A stretch of DNA of 64,000 bases from Paraescarpia echinospica. Taxonomy: Eukaryota > Annelida > Polychaeta > Sabellida > Siboglinidae. Made by a program: the position numbers and the translations under genes. Shown here piece after piece: positions 12,025 through 25,055 of this stretch (position 1 is the first letter of the stretch; every line of letters begins with the position of its first letter). Under the pieces are notes generated by a model. That model worked only from the letters and a program-made list of their open reading frames with translations. It searched no databases and had not been told where the DNA came from. The stretch lies in NCBI GenBank assembly GCA_020002185.1, contig CM034532.1:48478780-48542779 (forward strand). The letters run 5' to 3'.

Positions 12025-12305
12025 GTTGCTGTCATTGGTCATTCTGTACTCGGGGAAGACCAGGAAAACTTTTGAAACTGTTTTAGCCGTTCACATTAAT
12101 AAAGGTACTTTGTGGCACAATTCGGGGGCTGTTGTCAGGGGGGTTCCACCCCCTAAAGTTGCTGTCATTGGTCATTCCGTACTTGGGGAATACCAGGGAA
12201 ACATTTGAAACTGATTTTAGCCTTGGCGCTGTTCACATAAATAACTAGGTACTTTTTTGCCCACTTCAGGGGGTGATTTATGGGGCATTCCACCACCCAA
12301 GACCT
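12025..12305 (+). repeat. Dispersed repeat family A, copies 2 and 3 in tandem
   Basis: Two direct copies about 133 bp apart, starting at 12025 and 12158, both open with GTTGCTGTCATTGGTCATTC. They continue with a GTACT-GGGGAA-ACCAGG block, then TTTGAAACTG, and end in a run of G or C (GGGGGTTCCACCCCC-like). The second copy keeps GCCTTGGCGCTGTTCAC and the CACTTCAGGGGGTGATTTA end. Both match the reverse-oriented copy at 4060-4175. Confidence 0.85.
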
Positions 12306-15160
12306 GGCAGCTACTCACAAGATTGCCACCCAGAGAATTAGCTCTAGATGGCAGGTGGACAAGGAAGTTCTTTGGCTTATCGTGAGTCCAATCCTTTTTA
12401 TTTATGTGTGTCCTGCCCTTTTGAGGTATGTGTCGATTTCATTTTTAAACATATTCACGCTACTAGCACTGACATAATCAGGACTTGGAAGGGTGTTGTT
12501 TGTAAGCGTGCCCGACTTGGCTTGTACGAAATGACACATTCTATATCTAGTAACCTAAACATACGGTATTCCTGTTTTGATGTCTGACTGTCAGCACCCA
12601 TCAGTGGATAGTGTTTTGCTACAGTTACGGCGAATTTGCAAGCTGACAGCAGTGCCAGCAGTGGTCTAAGACTGCAGCCTTTCAGTTTCACTGGTGAATT
12701 CGGCTCGGTGGTTTCGGCCCACAGTCTTTGTTGACTGCATATGGCTGATACCATTATAGAATGGTTAGATAAACAAGAGATTTATCAAGAGATTTAAAAA
12801 GCTTATTCCAGATCCAGACATTAAACCATGAAGTTTAGTATTGTTTAACAACTATCACTCTACCACAGTATCAGTTTTAATACCAAATAAATATGGTATA
12901 TATGTGTTAATATCTATTTTTAGTAATTGTTGCCCAGCGTCATTTTTATGTAGTGGGGCACTAGGGGAAATGCTATCCCCAACTCAAGATATATGCCAGA
13001 TACATATAATATGTATATAATTTATATAACACTTGGCACTTGAAAATTTCAAATTTGTGGCTCATTTGGCTAAAATATGCTGGACACTTTGAGTGAATGT
13101 AAGAAAGATGGTTAACAAAGAAAGCAGATGCCTGGAAAAAATGCCAGGTTAGTTATTCAGTCATGACTATTTGAATTGAAAATGTTAAATTAACATCGAC
13201 AATTGATGGTATTAAATGTTCTGCATTAACTAAATTTTATTTAATCTTCCGGCATTGTGGTAATGTTTCTATAGCAGCCAGTGTGTATATGTGCATCTGA
13301 GTTCTGGCTTTCTTGATAAAGAGGAGTGGAGACGGTTGATGAATGAATGAACAGTGAGGGGAAAAGAAATTAGAAATCGAGGCCAGTCTTAACCCGGACA
13401 AAGAAAAGGACCTCGAATAACAAATTCATTAAGTTTTTATTCATACTAGACTCATTTTATCCCAGAGATTAGAGTCGGAGCCTTGAAGTTTTTGAACTTA
13501 TTCCACCTCGTCATTCCCATGCCACATCATCATCATACAAACTTCATATATACATACACAGTTGTCAAATTTGAGAGGATTATAATATGGCCACATCCTG
13601 TTGTAATTAATATAATATGTGATATAAATGTCCTTGAAATGTATACATTTTTGTTAACATGTACACTGTACAGTACCTACATATTTTGTTTTACTTGTTA
13701 CGCAAATATAAATTCGAATGACAAATTATGCAGAGGTCGAAGAGCAGTTTTAAACTTTTGAAGAGGGGCATATTTCTGACAAAATGCAGCAGATTTTGTT
13801 TGATGTAGCTATATATTTTGTAGCCTGGTAGTTTTGGTAGATGGCGACACAGTCATGATTGGAACAAGAACGATATAAGCCAGTGAATGAAAAGTATACT
13901 TATGGATTTATAGGTAATTTCAAGTCAAAAGTTCGGATTTTAGCCAAGAAAAGGTGGCTGAATTAATTTATCTGTCTTTATTATGTTTCACATTCACTGA
14001 TTCAGTCTAACTATGTACAGTAATAAGACAGTACAATGTATTGTCATTATCATTTATGGTATAAAATGCACAAAAGGCAGTTTTAACAAGTCCCCGATAG
14101 CCGTAAGGTTAAATATTATGATGGAGAGAAGAAAATTATATAAGGGTAGTTCAAGTCTATATTTGGTACACCACAAAACTTGGAAAGGTCAGCAAGAATC
14201 AAAGAGGGATGAATACAAGGAAACAAGACAGAGGAAGTTACTAGAGTTGCTATTAATATTTAACCAGAATACAATTTTTACATACATATGAATTATTTTT
14301 TTATCTTATTATCATGATCATGTCATCGTTTCATCAGAACTTATTTTACCAAATTGTCATTAGTGCCGAATCTAAGTGATGAAGCTGCCTTGATAAGATA
14401 TCAAAAAGATTTACAGGTGATGTATATACTAATTATAAAAACTATAGCCAGTAAAATTAACTAGATCCTGTTCAGAGAATGTACAGTCAGGCAGAGGAAG
14501 ACCAAGGCTATGATGGACTGATGGTATCAGGAGACAAATGAACGTTTCAGAAGACCAGTGTTACGGAGTGACTAGGATTGCATAAAACGACATTGCATTA
14601 CATTTCTGATAAGAACATTGACAACACTGATGATACATTGTGTACAGGCACATGCATTTAGTACGAAACCAGCGATAAATGCTTGTTTGCGGCAGCTAGA
14701 ATGGCACAATCCATCACGTTATTAAGTTGCCATGGCAGTGGAATTGTCATTTGCTCATCTGTTGACAATACCACAGTGTGCGATTCACTATTCAGCTGCC
14801 ACTGGCATAGCTACTACCTGCTGTGATCGTAATTGATGACGCATTTAGCTACGTGTAGCACTTGCATTCTGCAGAAGCACACGTTTGTGTATGTAGAGTT
14901 TGCATTGAGTTTTTGTCCACACTCTCACTCACACAACGCGTCTCCATCGAGGCAGCACTTGCAGGTTTGTTGCAAGTAAAGATGCTTCATTTGTAGACTA
15001 TAATATAGCCAGGTTTAATTGGTGCTTTCTATGAGGAGAAATTGTCAAGATTCGACTACATATTTTGCTCTGTAGAATGCGTCATGCCAGTGACCGTTAT
15101 TTGTTTTAGGTCTCAACTATTATTTTGTACATTCTTAGTGGGTATGCCAGCAGAACTAGC
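12306..15160. other. Non-coding DNA, no gene seen
   Basis: AT-rich with only short frames. A segment at about 13785-13850 (GCAGATTTTGTTTGATGTAG, then TAGCCTGGTAG) recurs in diverged form at about 24855-24905, so both are probably old copies of one dispersed repeat. Confidence 0.5.
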
Positions 15161-15163
15161 TAC

Positions 15164-15194
15164 TAATATATATATATATATATATATACATATA

Positions 15195-15228
<34 letters not shown>

Positions 15229-15296
15229 CATATATATATATATACATATATATATATTCATATATATAAATACATATATATGTATGTATGCATATT
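15164..15296. repeat. (TA)n / TATATACA microsatellite
   Basis: About 130 bp of alternating TA with interspersed TATACA and TATGTA steps. No coding meaning. Confidence 0.95.
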
Positions 15297-15574
15297 TGAT
15301 ATTACCACACTGCCAAGCAGAAAAGATTAATTAATGCTAATGTGGAACATTTAATACCATCAATAATTGATGTTGATTTAACATTTTCAGATAGTTATGA
15401 ATGAATAATTAACCTGGCATTCGTATTTCGATAAGGAAGAATTAAAAAAACAGATACTGCTTGATGTCGTTAAGACAGTCAATGGGGGACTCACCCATGA
15501 GTATATACTTGTTGCATGGTGTGTCTATTGTAACATGTCTCGGGAGACTTGTGCCTACCTGGGATGTATTACAC

Positions 15575-15790
15575 AGAGCGCGATAGTGTAGTGGTTAGCA
15601 CATCCACCTGGCATGCCAGGCTTTGCCAGCGCTCGGAATTCAAAATCCTGGACCAGGTAGGTGTGTATATCTGGTGTAAAATCTGGCTCTCAACATTGGA
15701 GACTTTGTATCCATCTTGACTCGGAGACCACGTTAATGTCAGTCCAGGGTGCTTGTCGTCCACGACTGAGGACGACAAGCACCCTGGCAG
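15575..15790 (+). mobile_element. tRNA-derived SINE
   Basis: The left end carries a Pol III A-box (TAGTGTAGTGGTTAGCAC from 15584). A degenerate B-box, GGAATTCAAAATCC, lies at about 15635-15648, roughly tRNA-like spacing with a longer variable region. A body of about 140 bp follows, ending in a perfect hairpin at 15744-15787. The acceptor arms do not pair well enough for a functional tRNA. I do not recognise the SINE family. Confidence 0.7.
15744..15787. repeat. Perfect 18-bp hairpin at the SINE 3' end
   Basis: Arms 15744-15761 and 15770-15787 (CCAGGGTGCTTGTCGTCC and its exact complement) enclose the loop ACGACTGA. Confidence 0.95.
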
Positions 15791-17105
15791 CGACCATCCT
15801 CAGTGCCAGCATAGAAAGGTCAGTTTGGCGGTAATGTTCTGAAAAGGACTGACTAGTTGAATTAGACCTTATAAGATCGTAACATTTTAACCACAGTACG
15901 TGTATAGACTAGTCAGTTAATAGAATGTTGCCGAGCGCTGGAAACAACTAGAACATGTCATTGGTGTGAGTCTATTACATGCACACACACACACACAAAC
16001 TAGTAAGGAAATAAATTAACATTAATTATATAGCAAATACAGTTGACATTTGCACATAAACCTTTCCACTGTGGGCCAGAAAGTAAAGCCATATCATTTT
16101 ATTTCTGAATCTCGGCTCCGTAGTTTCCACCGGCTATTCAGTATTTACTAAATATTGTTTTTGTATTATGTAACATTAACGCAATGAATGTGTTAGTTGT
16201 TTTTAACTTCAAGTAAAGACCCTGATTTAATATATCCTGCTATAAGAAGGGAGAGAAATTATAATAATATGTATATCATAATATAAACTTAAATAATAAA
16301 GATGGAGGAACATGCATCTATTAATTTTAGTGGGGGAATCTCCAAGAGGAGAAATGACTAGGGGGAATGAATGTCTGGAGGGAAACATCTGGAGGAAATG
16401 TTCTGGGGGTATGTTCGCAGAGGGAGGAGGGGGGGGGAGATTTTTATGAAGTTCCCATCACCCAATATTACGCCAAGCAAGAGTTGCCATGACACTGTGA
16501 CACTGTGACACTGCCCAGCCGACCGTGGCAGTGTGCTCATGTTGTAGTGACTCCGAAACAGGAAGCATAAATATTCTATTGACCCAGTGCCACTGCATTC
16601 TACTCTGCCCGTATCACTCCATATTACTCGTGTGTCTGTGTTAACGCAGGTGGCTGTCATTACTTGTTGCAGCAATGGACGCTGGCGGTCACCATTGTTT
16701 GCAGCTTAGCAGCATCGTCGAGAGCAATGAATAGCATCCAGTTGTCAGCGGTGAGTGGCCAGTGCTGCAGTGCACTATAGAACTGTGATGGTGCGCACTG
16801 CGTCATTTATAAGAGAAGTTTGCTAAGTCACCAAAAACGTTGGTACTTTTATGTGGTGATTAGGTTGTCACTGTGTATCGTGTGTGAGATAAGTCACTGC
16901 TGTGGCACCACCTATTGAGCAGAACACGTGGAGAGTGGCGTTATATTGTGGATATCAGAACTGCACGGCATGGTGGGTAATGTTTTGGCAACCTGAATCT
17001 GGTTGCCATTGGCTGTGGCTTTGGAAACCATTTTAAATCGCTCAAAATCTGAAGTTCCCACTGCGTATTTGGGTGGGTGGTTTGCACCAGTGCAAAATGT
17101 ACAAT
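15791..17105. other. Non-coding DNA, no gene seen
   Basis: Contains a short (CA)n at about 15981-15996, a G-rich tract near 16430 and a small triplication of GACACTGT at about 16493-16514. No supported gene. Confidence 0.5.
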
Positions 17106-17119
17106 TTTGGGGACATTGT

Positions 17120-17770
17120 GAAGTGATGAGACTACCCCTATAGACCATACCCTTTGACAAGTCTAGACACATGTCTAGACTTGTCAAAGGTCAAAGGGTA
17201 TGGTCTAAAGGGGTAGCAGCATTATAATGCCATGTATCTAGACTTGTCAAAGGGTATGGTCTATAGGGGTAGCAGCATTATAATGACATGTGTCTAGACT
17301 TGTCAAAGGTCAAAGGGTATGGTCTATAGGGGTAGCAGCATTATAATGCCATGTATCTAGACTTGTCAAATGGTATGGTCTATAGGGGTAGCAGCATTAT
17401 AATGACATGTGTCTAGACATGTCAAAGGTCAAAGGGTATGGTCTATAGGGGTAGCATCATTATAATACCATGTGTCTAGACTTGTCAAAGGTCAAAGGGT
17501 ATGGTCTATAGGGGTAGCAGCATTATAATGCCATGTGTCTAGACTTGTCAAAGGTCAAATGGTATGGTCTATAGGGGTAGTCTCATCACTTTATAATGCC
17601 ATGTGTCTAGACTTGTCAAAGGTCAAAGGGTATGGTCTATAGGGGTAGCAGCATTATAATGCTATGTGTCTAGACTTGTCAAAGGTCAAATGGTATGGTC
17701 TATAGGGGTAGTCTCATCACTTTATAATGCCATGTGTCTAGACTTGTCAAAGGTCAAAGGGTATGGTCGT
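17120..17770. repeat. ~55-69-bp tandem array with an inverted first unit
   Basis: About ten direct units read TCTAGACTTGTCAAAGG, TCAAAGGGTATGGTCTATAG and GGGTAGCAGCATTATAATG. Two spacer variants are present: one lacks the GGTCAAA heptamer, and one replaces the CAGCATT piece with TCTCATCACTT. The first unit (about 17120-17168) is inverted relative to the rest. A perfect 16-bp inverted repeat, 17153-17168 against 17173-17188, marks the switch point. Confidence 0.93.
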
Positions 17771-18050
17771 GTGTTGTAAACGTTTGCCTTTGTAAAGTTG
17801 TTCTGGAAAACCATTTTTGAATCAGCAAAGAGTTGTGTAGTAATAGACTGCAGTAATATTATACAAGGTAATCAATGCACATGTACTGATTGATGCACGC
17901 AACGTAGTGTTGTGTTGGTGGATCTATAATTTCATTGATCGTCAAAATTGTTCCTTCACCGGATTGATATCCCAGAGGAAAATTCTGCCCTCGTCTTCAA
18001 ATTTTTGCATACCAGACTAAACTATGAAGATGTTGATATTCAAGTGAGGT
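17771..18050. other. Short unassigned spacer
   Basis: No gene or repeat recognised. Confidence 0.4.
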
Positions 18051-18059
18051 ATGTTAATT

Positions 18060-18420
18060 TTAATCCAGAAGGTTGCAAAGATCTTATTATTGCAAGCCGT
18101 TGATTATGGAATGATTTACTGAAATGTTGGCAGAAACATCAACACCATTTTGCATAACACAAAAAACCCACTTATTTCATCGCAACTAGCTGATACTTCT
18201 TTAAAAGGTGACATTACTTTATATTTTACAGTATTTGTTTTATTTATTTATTAACTTTTAATTAATTAATTTAATTAGCACTTTTTTGTTTTTACCAGAT
18301 ATTTAAGCAAAAAAACTGTTTAATCTTTGATGAGCGTGTTTTTTAATTATTAAATTGGCCATTGTGAAGCGCTTTGATTGATCTCTTAACTATTATTATT
18401 GACACACTACACATCTGGGC
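18060..18420 (+). pseudogene. Possible relic of a LINE 3' end
   Basis: A broken frame carries a weak LWNDLLKCW-like stretch near 18098 and a THLF-like end near 18170, reminiscent of the C-terminal tail of LINE reverse transcriptases. About 190 bp further on is TTGTGAAGCGCTTTGA and then TTATTATT, which resembles an L2/CR1-type 3' UTR. The match is weak, and chance similarity is possible. Confidence 0.3.
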
Positions 18421-21400
18421 ATAAAAGAATCGGATTCAAGATGGGCTAATGAGCTTAAGAAGCAAAATTAACTAATAGTAAGACTGCTTTGTGCCCTCTG
18501 ATTCTACTGCCATTAAGTTTGAAGAGAACATTTTTATTAACATTAAAAACCTGTAAGTTCTATTTGGTCTTGTCTTAGTAGTTGTTGTCAAGCCACATTC
18601 TATATTGCGACTTTCACAACTAAGATCTCTTGATTCAGGAACGTGCTTAGTTCAGGAATCTCTTTCAGGAATCGTTCATCAGTAGAAATACCTTGCTGCC
18701 TTGTCAGCCTTGACCTGGAACCATGTAAGAAGAGTATAGTGGACTGCACAGGACATGCCCCTCCTGTGGGGCCATTTAATTAAGTCCAGCTGGCATGTTC
18801 AGTGCTGTAGTAATGGGCCAACTAATTGGCCTGAAAGAAGAATCTTAGCTGATTTGTCACAAATTATTGCTGAGCACACCAGCTAATGGAAATGGCTTGT
18901 TCCAACAAGTCCCCTATGTGCATCTGTTAGTACAATTCCCCCAGAGGATTTGCATTTAATTTCCTGCATATATAAATCAATTCAGTTGTACTTCTGTCGT
19001 GTATGAGTGTGTATATATTATATATGTGCGTGCACAAATGTGGTTTCTGTGTACGGTTTTAAATAAGAAAAATGGATGCAAGAAAAGGGTGGTCCTTCAT
19101 TTTAAAATTAAGGCATTAGGTACAGTTGTGCATTATGCTACAAACAAAACTGTTAAATAAAATATTTGTCAGAACAATATTTGTGAATTTTTGTGATTTC
19201 TCATCACGTCTGTTGGATTTCTTCTAAAAAATATAAACAATTGTTGGTGATATAATATGTTTGTGTGCATGCGTGCGTATGTGTGCATGTGGTCACATAT
19301 AGTATAGAATATAGTACAGGATATTTGAATATTATCAAGGCTATGTAGCAAATCACCAGTATTGTAACAATATTATTTTCAAAGAATAAAATCTGCCAAT
19401 TATGCCCAATTAATTGGATAGTTTGTGAGTTTACAAAATCTTTTATATAAATACGAAAAACATAAAAATGCCCAGAGAAACAAGTCGAGCTGTACAAAGC
19501 TGAGAAAATTAACAACATCTTAAAGTATCATTGAAATTAATTGATACAGTGCACATTATCATAGAAAATATTTGTTTTCATGTTCTACTTAACTTGAAGA
19601 AACCAGTAAAGATATGTAAAAAACGTCATTTGAAGATATTTTGACACTGACCACATTACCATGGAACACTTCTAGAACATATTTACAAACCACGATAATT
19701 TTGAAAATGAGGCGGACTAGTAAAAGATCGATGGTAGAAAGCGGGTAATGAGATGGCCAGGCAGACATTTATATGGGGAAACCTCGAGTAGCATCGCACA
19801 GAATTCACGTAAATGGTAGTGCTGCGTTGCAGGACATAGTGCAACCTTGACAGAGACGTTGATGGAACGACAGAGAGAGAGAGAGACAGAAAAAATGTGA
19901 AAAAGCAAAGCTCGGCTGCATTGACTGTAGTAGTGTGTAGTCATACTCTTGTGTAGTATGGCCGCTACTGCGGTCTTTGTGCAGCTTTGATGCATCTGAC
20001 AGTTATGTAGTTTCAGTGTAATTGTTGCACACATTGTGAGCCGCAAGAGACTACTAAACAATGCAGGAATGAAGCCATGTGTCTGTTCCGTTGTTAGGTC
20101 CTGTGTAAGCCAGGTTAATTGCATACCAGAGTGTGTCCTAATTTTGTCCTTGAACAGGGAATGGTCTACAATACATAGTGCTAATTAGCTAGCGTTATGG
20201 ATTTTCAGTTCGTTTCAAAGATGCAATTAGCAGTAATTAAGGCAATATCGGCATAAATGAAGTTGTTATGATCTGATTATGAGAGAAATCAGTTGGTAAT
20301 ACGCATAGTCTGATGTGATCACAAACTATGGCTGGTACCTGCTTCCATGTCCTGTCGCAGACGTGAAAGCTTTATTATTTCCCACTCAGGCCTAACTAAA
20401 AAAAGTTGTTTCAGGTAACGGGCCCAAAAAAGGGAGCATAGGTGTGATTATTTAACACAACCATTACTATGACAGAAGTATATTTATCTTCCATTTTCAC
20501 TAGAGAACTATGTTAATTGGAATCCAGAAATATGATTCCACTGTTTTTGCCTGACATTACCAGGATATGTAAAACTGAGTTTCATAAATACATACAATTT
20601 TAAGTATTTTTTGCAAAACTGCTTATACATATTTGACATTACAAGATTATAGTACATTTGGGATTGTATTATTGTTCTGTATGAAAGTCATGTTTAATAT
20701 TATTTAAGTAAATGTTTTTTTACGTATATGTTGTATAGTAAATATTTTTTATATTGTTTTATTTTCTAAATCATTTGAAACAACAGTATCTCTTTTCCCT
20801 TGTTGACATTAGGATTTCCGTAATTCTCTTGAGATATTCTGATAATGGATGGATGTAGAGCTTCTATGTATCTCTTAATCTGGTAGATAATTAGGAACAT
20901 AATTATGTAGATTCCCCAGCTGCTAGTGTATTGCACTGTTCTCTGTTGACCTGTTTTAAATACACTCCCATGTCTAACACAGTTAGGTACTTATATAATA
21001 TTCCGGTGTGCCTAAATACAATTATTTCATATGCTAGGGGAGCATTCATTAGTTTATAATTGGGAAGGTTATAGCACTTGTAGGGCCAGTTAGTCTAATT
21101 GCACAATCATGTGTTGGGCTCATTAATAAACATAATTTGCGAGGAAAAATATTAATTTTAGTATTAATAACATTATATTAAAAAAACGAGGAACCACGTA
21201 GAAGCGTCCAGTTCTAGACATAAAAATTATGTTTGTGTATTTAATGTTGGATGTGCTATTTATTTACAACCTCTGAAAGAAAAAAGAAGAACAGATTTTA
21301 TACTCTCACTGGGTGTTATAATGAATGCTGTGTTGATGCCGATGAGCCTTACATGGTAAATATATATTCCAACGTGTCACAAAAATAATTCCGCCAAGTT

Positions 21401-24075
21401 ACCCCTATTTTGTTAGTTTGGTAAGAGCCTTTTTCTGCTTCCCGTATGTTCTAGTCTAATAGAGTTAGCCTGGCTGTTGACTCCACTTCACAGATAGGAC
21501 ATCTTTCTCAATCTCAATTGCACCTAACTGTTCTCTTCCCACGTGTCAAATTCTGATTGGTTATTGGCCATGAACATTTTTTATCATTAATAAAAATGTT
21601 AAGTTTAATATTAATTTCAGTTCCAGAAATGGAATTGAGGGTCATTTCTAGAATGGCCTTGACCCCACGTTCTGGTAGGCCTTACAAAGATACAATAGGT
21701 CTTACTGGGAACGTTGTTGAAGGCCAGTAATGCCTGCACATTTGATAGACAATAACGAATGATGACAATCGTACAGGTCCGCCTGTCCCGCACTCAATGC
21801 ATTTCATGACGTCAATTAAACGAGCCTCATTTCCCTGCATCATTGCGTTCTTTTTAATGGGAGTGCAATAATCACTTTTTGTGGCAAACTCCGCTAATGT
21901 CTCTTCTGAAATAAAGCACCGATCTTCGCGTGGAAATGCGTCTCGTCAACGCGCAGTGTGCAGTTGCATTTAAGTGTACATGCACTCTGAGACGGTCGTA
22001 AAGCACCGCAGTCGCTACTTGGAATACTTGTGACTGCGTGGCTCAGTCGCTGCGATGGGCTGCTGGCCTTGCGAGACTGATTAGTTTTCAGATTCATAAC
22101 GATGACACAGGGGCCGGGGCAAATCAATAACTCACTGCGTTTCCAAACAGTCTGTCTGTGAGGCTAAATGTACTACTGTATATGCGGACTGGGGAATTGT
22201 CACAGTGTTGGCGACAGTGTTGAGCTGGGTTATGTAACCGAAGAAGTTTGTGAGAACAGTGTTTTGATGTCAGTTTGACATCAGTAACTGGGAGAGTGTT
22301 CATTGCTTCTGAAGCAAAAATAAAAAAGTATGCCAGGCCTGTGAATTATATTTAAAAAACAAACATTCTGTTTAAATTAAAGTTTGTTTATCCATTCGAC
22401 AGGCATCCGCATACTTTATAAATATTTTTTCTATAGGAGCAATGATCACTCTCTTATTTTGGAGGTATTATGCCTGTCATATCTACAAAAAGTAATTTCT
22501 TTTGCTAATGTTATCCTAATTTCTTCAAATGAGACCTGCATTACAATAACGCCTAGCTTATCAAATGAATGTCATTATTTACACTATCAATAAAATTACT
22601 ACAGACATGAATAAATTTGTACATAATTATCACTTATGTCAGCTGAGATATGTAAAACTCTCTACAGATACATTTTGCCAAATTTCATGGAAGAAGACAT
22701 TCAGAAAAGATTTTTCTGTTTGTTTAGAAACCTCTGTGTTATTATCAGTTCCACAGAGTGTTTGGCCTATTCTAGGCAGTGGCCTGCACTTTGTTGAATA
22801 AACAGTCGGTTTCACACATTACTGCCTGCAAGGAGGTCATATGTTACAGCAGCGTTACTGTTACACTTCCGTTACACAGCTGTGTAATTTATTTCTTATG
22901 TTCAGCAGAAGTAGTAATAATAATAATGTTACTGCATTTCTCTGTGCCATAAATCTGGCAGTTATTACCATTCAGAGGTGCATCAATTACAATCTATGTA
23001 ATGTAGCTATTATGATTATTAAAACATTAAAATATACATCAATATAAATAATAAATAGATAAGGATAGTAATAATAATTTAAGCATTTGATACTAATTAA
23101 AACTACAAGTTAAGAAAATAATAATAATAACAGTTAAAAGCGAGATACTAAAATGTTCAGAGTTTGTCACTGCAGTGCGCGCACAGTTCATTTAAAATGA
23201 AAAAGCACCCTTAAAAGACGTGTCTTCAATTGCTTCATGAACACACTGGAGCAGTCAGTAACACGCATGACAAGGGGCAGGTTGTTGAGAGGCGTCACGC
23301 TGCATGTGAAAGTACTGATATAGTCAGTAGTAATGTCATGCTGGAAATTGATCTATTTTTTATCTTCTATTCTCCTCCTTCGTGTTTTATGTAATAGCAA
23401 TACGTGGGGTTGTTGTTGAAATACGATGCCATAGCACCACCAAATATAAATCTCTTGTCTGAAGTTCTTCCTGTTTTGCAAGTCCTGGTCCATTGAGGTG
23501 GTTTATATGCATCTCTCTGCGTTTATTTGATTAACGATCTGCGACAAAGTAACCATTTTATTGGAAATAATTTTTTTCAAAAGGTGATATAGTCATACAG
23601 AAAGTATGACCTAAATTAAATTACATTTATGTCAAAAATACATCATTTGTTTCGATATTATTTCACTTCATTGCAGAGTTGTCTTAATATTTTAGATGTT
23701 TTTTAGCAGAAATTGTGATCCAGTCTGTTCAGAAATTAATTTTGTGTGTGTGTAAAAGAACACAACATCTAATTATATCAGTTAGCGACAGCAAATACTA
23801 TAATATCACAGTTTGTCATTAGTCATGTTAGGCTTTAGATACCAACTGTGATTCTGCTGAATTATAGGGCTTTGAAGGCCTATCAGTGTTCTACGTTCAC
23901 ATTGTTTCTCTGAGGGTTCGAAGCATGGATTAACATGGGTTGGAATATGTCATGACAACCCGTGTTTAAGCAGGTATGTTGTAAATCCTTTGAGTTTTGT
24001 GTATTGATTATATGGCACTAGAATTCCCAGAGTTCATCTAAATATTGAGGCAGAAAAAGTATGGCGGTAGTTTTT
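18421..24075. other. 5.6 kb of AT-rich DNA without a supported gene
   Basis: Scattered short frames only. The piece at about 18765-18900 has several homeodomain-type ATTA cores and a less AT-rich look, and 21890-22130 is locally GC-richer. Neither has coding structure. They could be regulatory, but the sequence alone does not show it. Confidence 0.45.
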
Positions 24076-24537
24076 GTTGTTAGACGTATGAGTCAGACCA
24101 GTATTAAATTTCAAAACGAAAAGCCATCTTGTGAGCAATATGTGCAAAATTGTGCAAACATGATTAAAAACATTGACATGGTATTTGTTTTGTACGTGAC
24201 TAAATATTGACTTATTTTCTTTTTGCTGCTGAAAACATAATTTCATTAAATGTGATAGGTATTTAGGTGTCTTATGGGAAATTCATTTTTTCTGGGAACA
24301 GTTTCATTGAAATTTTTTTATTGTAATTTAATATTTTTTAATTCAGAATTATAAGATTTAATTCACATTAAACTTCAAGTTACTGACACGAGAAACAGCT
24401 TATCAGGTTTGTTTATCACATAATTTTGCACACAACATGGTGGCAGAATTGTAGTTAGCACTGAAATATAATACAGGTCTGACTCACATTAAAAGTATAA
24501 TTTAATACTGGTCTGACCCAGGCTCCCGTGTCTAACC
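24076..24537. mobile_element. MITE-like element with 19-bp perfect inverted repeats
   Basis: GTCAGACCAGTATTAAATT at 24092-24110 is the exact complement of 24499-24517. Similarity extends outward with gaps to GTTAGAC at 24079-24085 and GTCTAAC at about 24531-24537. The roughly 390-bp interior is non-coding. I could not define a target-site duplication. Confidence 0.6.
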
Positions 24538-25055
24538 AGTTAGACCCATGTTGGTTTCTGAAAGCTTAATAAACTGTGTGCTGTCCCTGTGACTTGTGTT
24601 ATTTACCGCAGTCGGTCGTCTTTGTCGACGTTAGGCATACATGATGGTTATACATAAAACAGTTTGGTTTATTACTTGCGGGAATATAGTTGACTCGCTG
24701 GCACAAAGCCAGGATGGATTACTGCTTCCTGTGCTGGTTGCCTCATTAACCCTTTCTTTCTCACTGCTTCGTTAACCCATAACCGACAGACAATTGCTAC
24801 TAACAATGTAGGACCAAGACCGCTGTATTAGCAAACAACAGACTTCTGACGGAAACTTAGCGGATTTTGTTTGAAGTAGGAATACAAATTCTGTAACCTG
24901 GTAGACGTATTACAGGAGATTACAGAACCCGGTAGATTTGTGTGAATTTGTGATTCCGTCGAAATCATTCGTTCTCTGTAACTTGATATTATAGGTTGAA
25001 TATGGTTTGCTTCTTGTACACTTCATAGCTGTGTATCTTGTAGAATATCTTGTAT
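24538..25055. other. Spacer, no gene seen
   Basis: Contains the diverged copy (about 24855-24905) of the dispersed segment at 13785-13850. No coding signal. Confidence 0.45.

Noticed and set aside
18765..18900. Conserved non-coding enhancer with homeodomain-like sites
   Set aside because: ATTA cores are common in AT-rich DNA. Without cross-species alignment there is no evidence of constraint.
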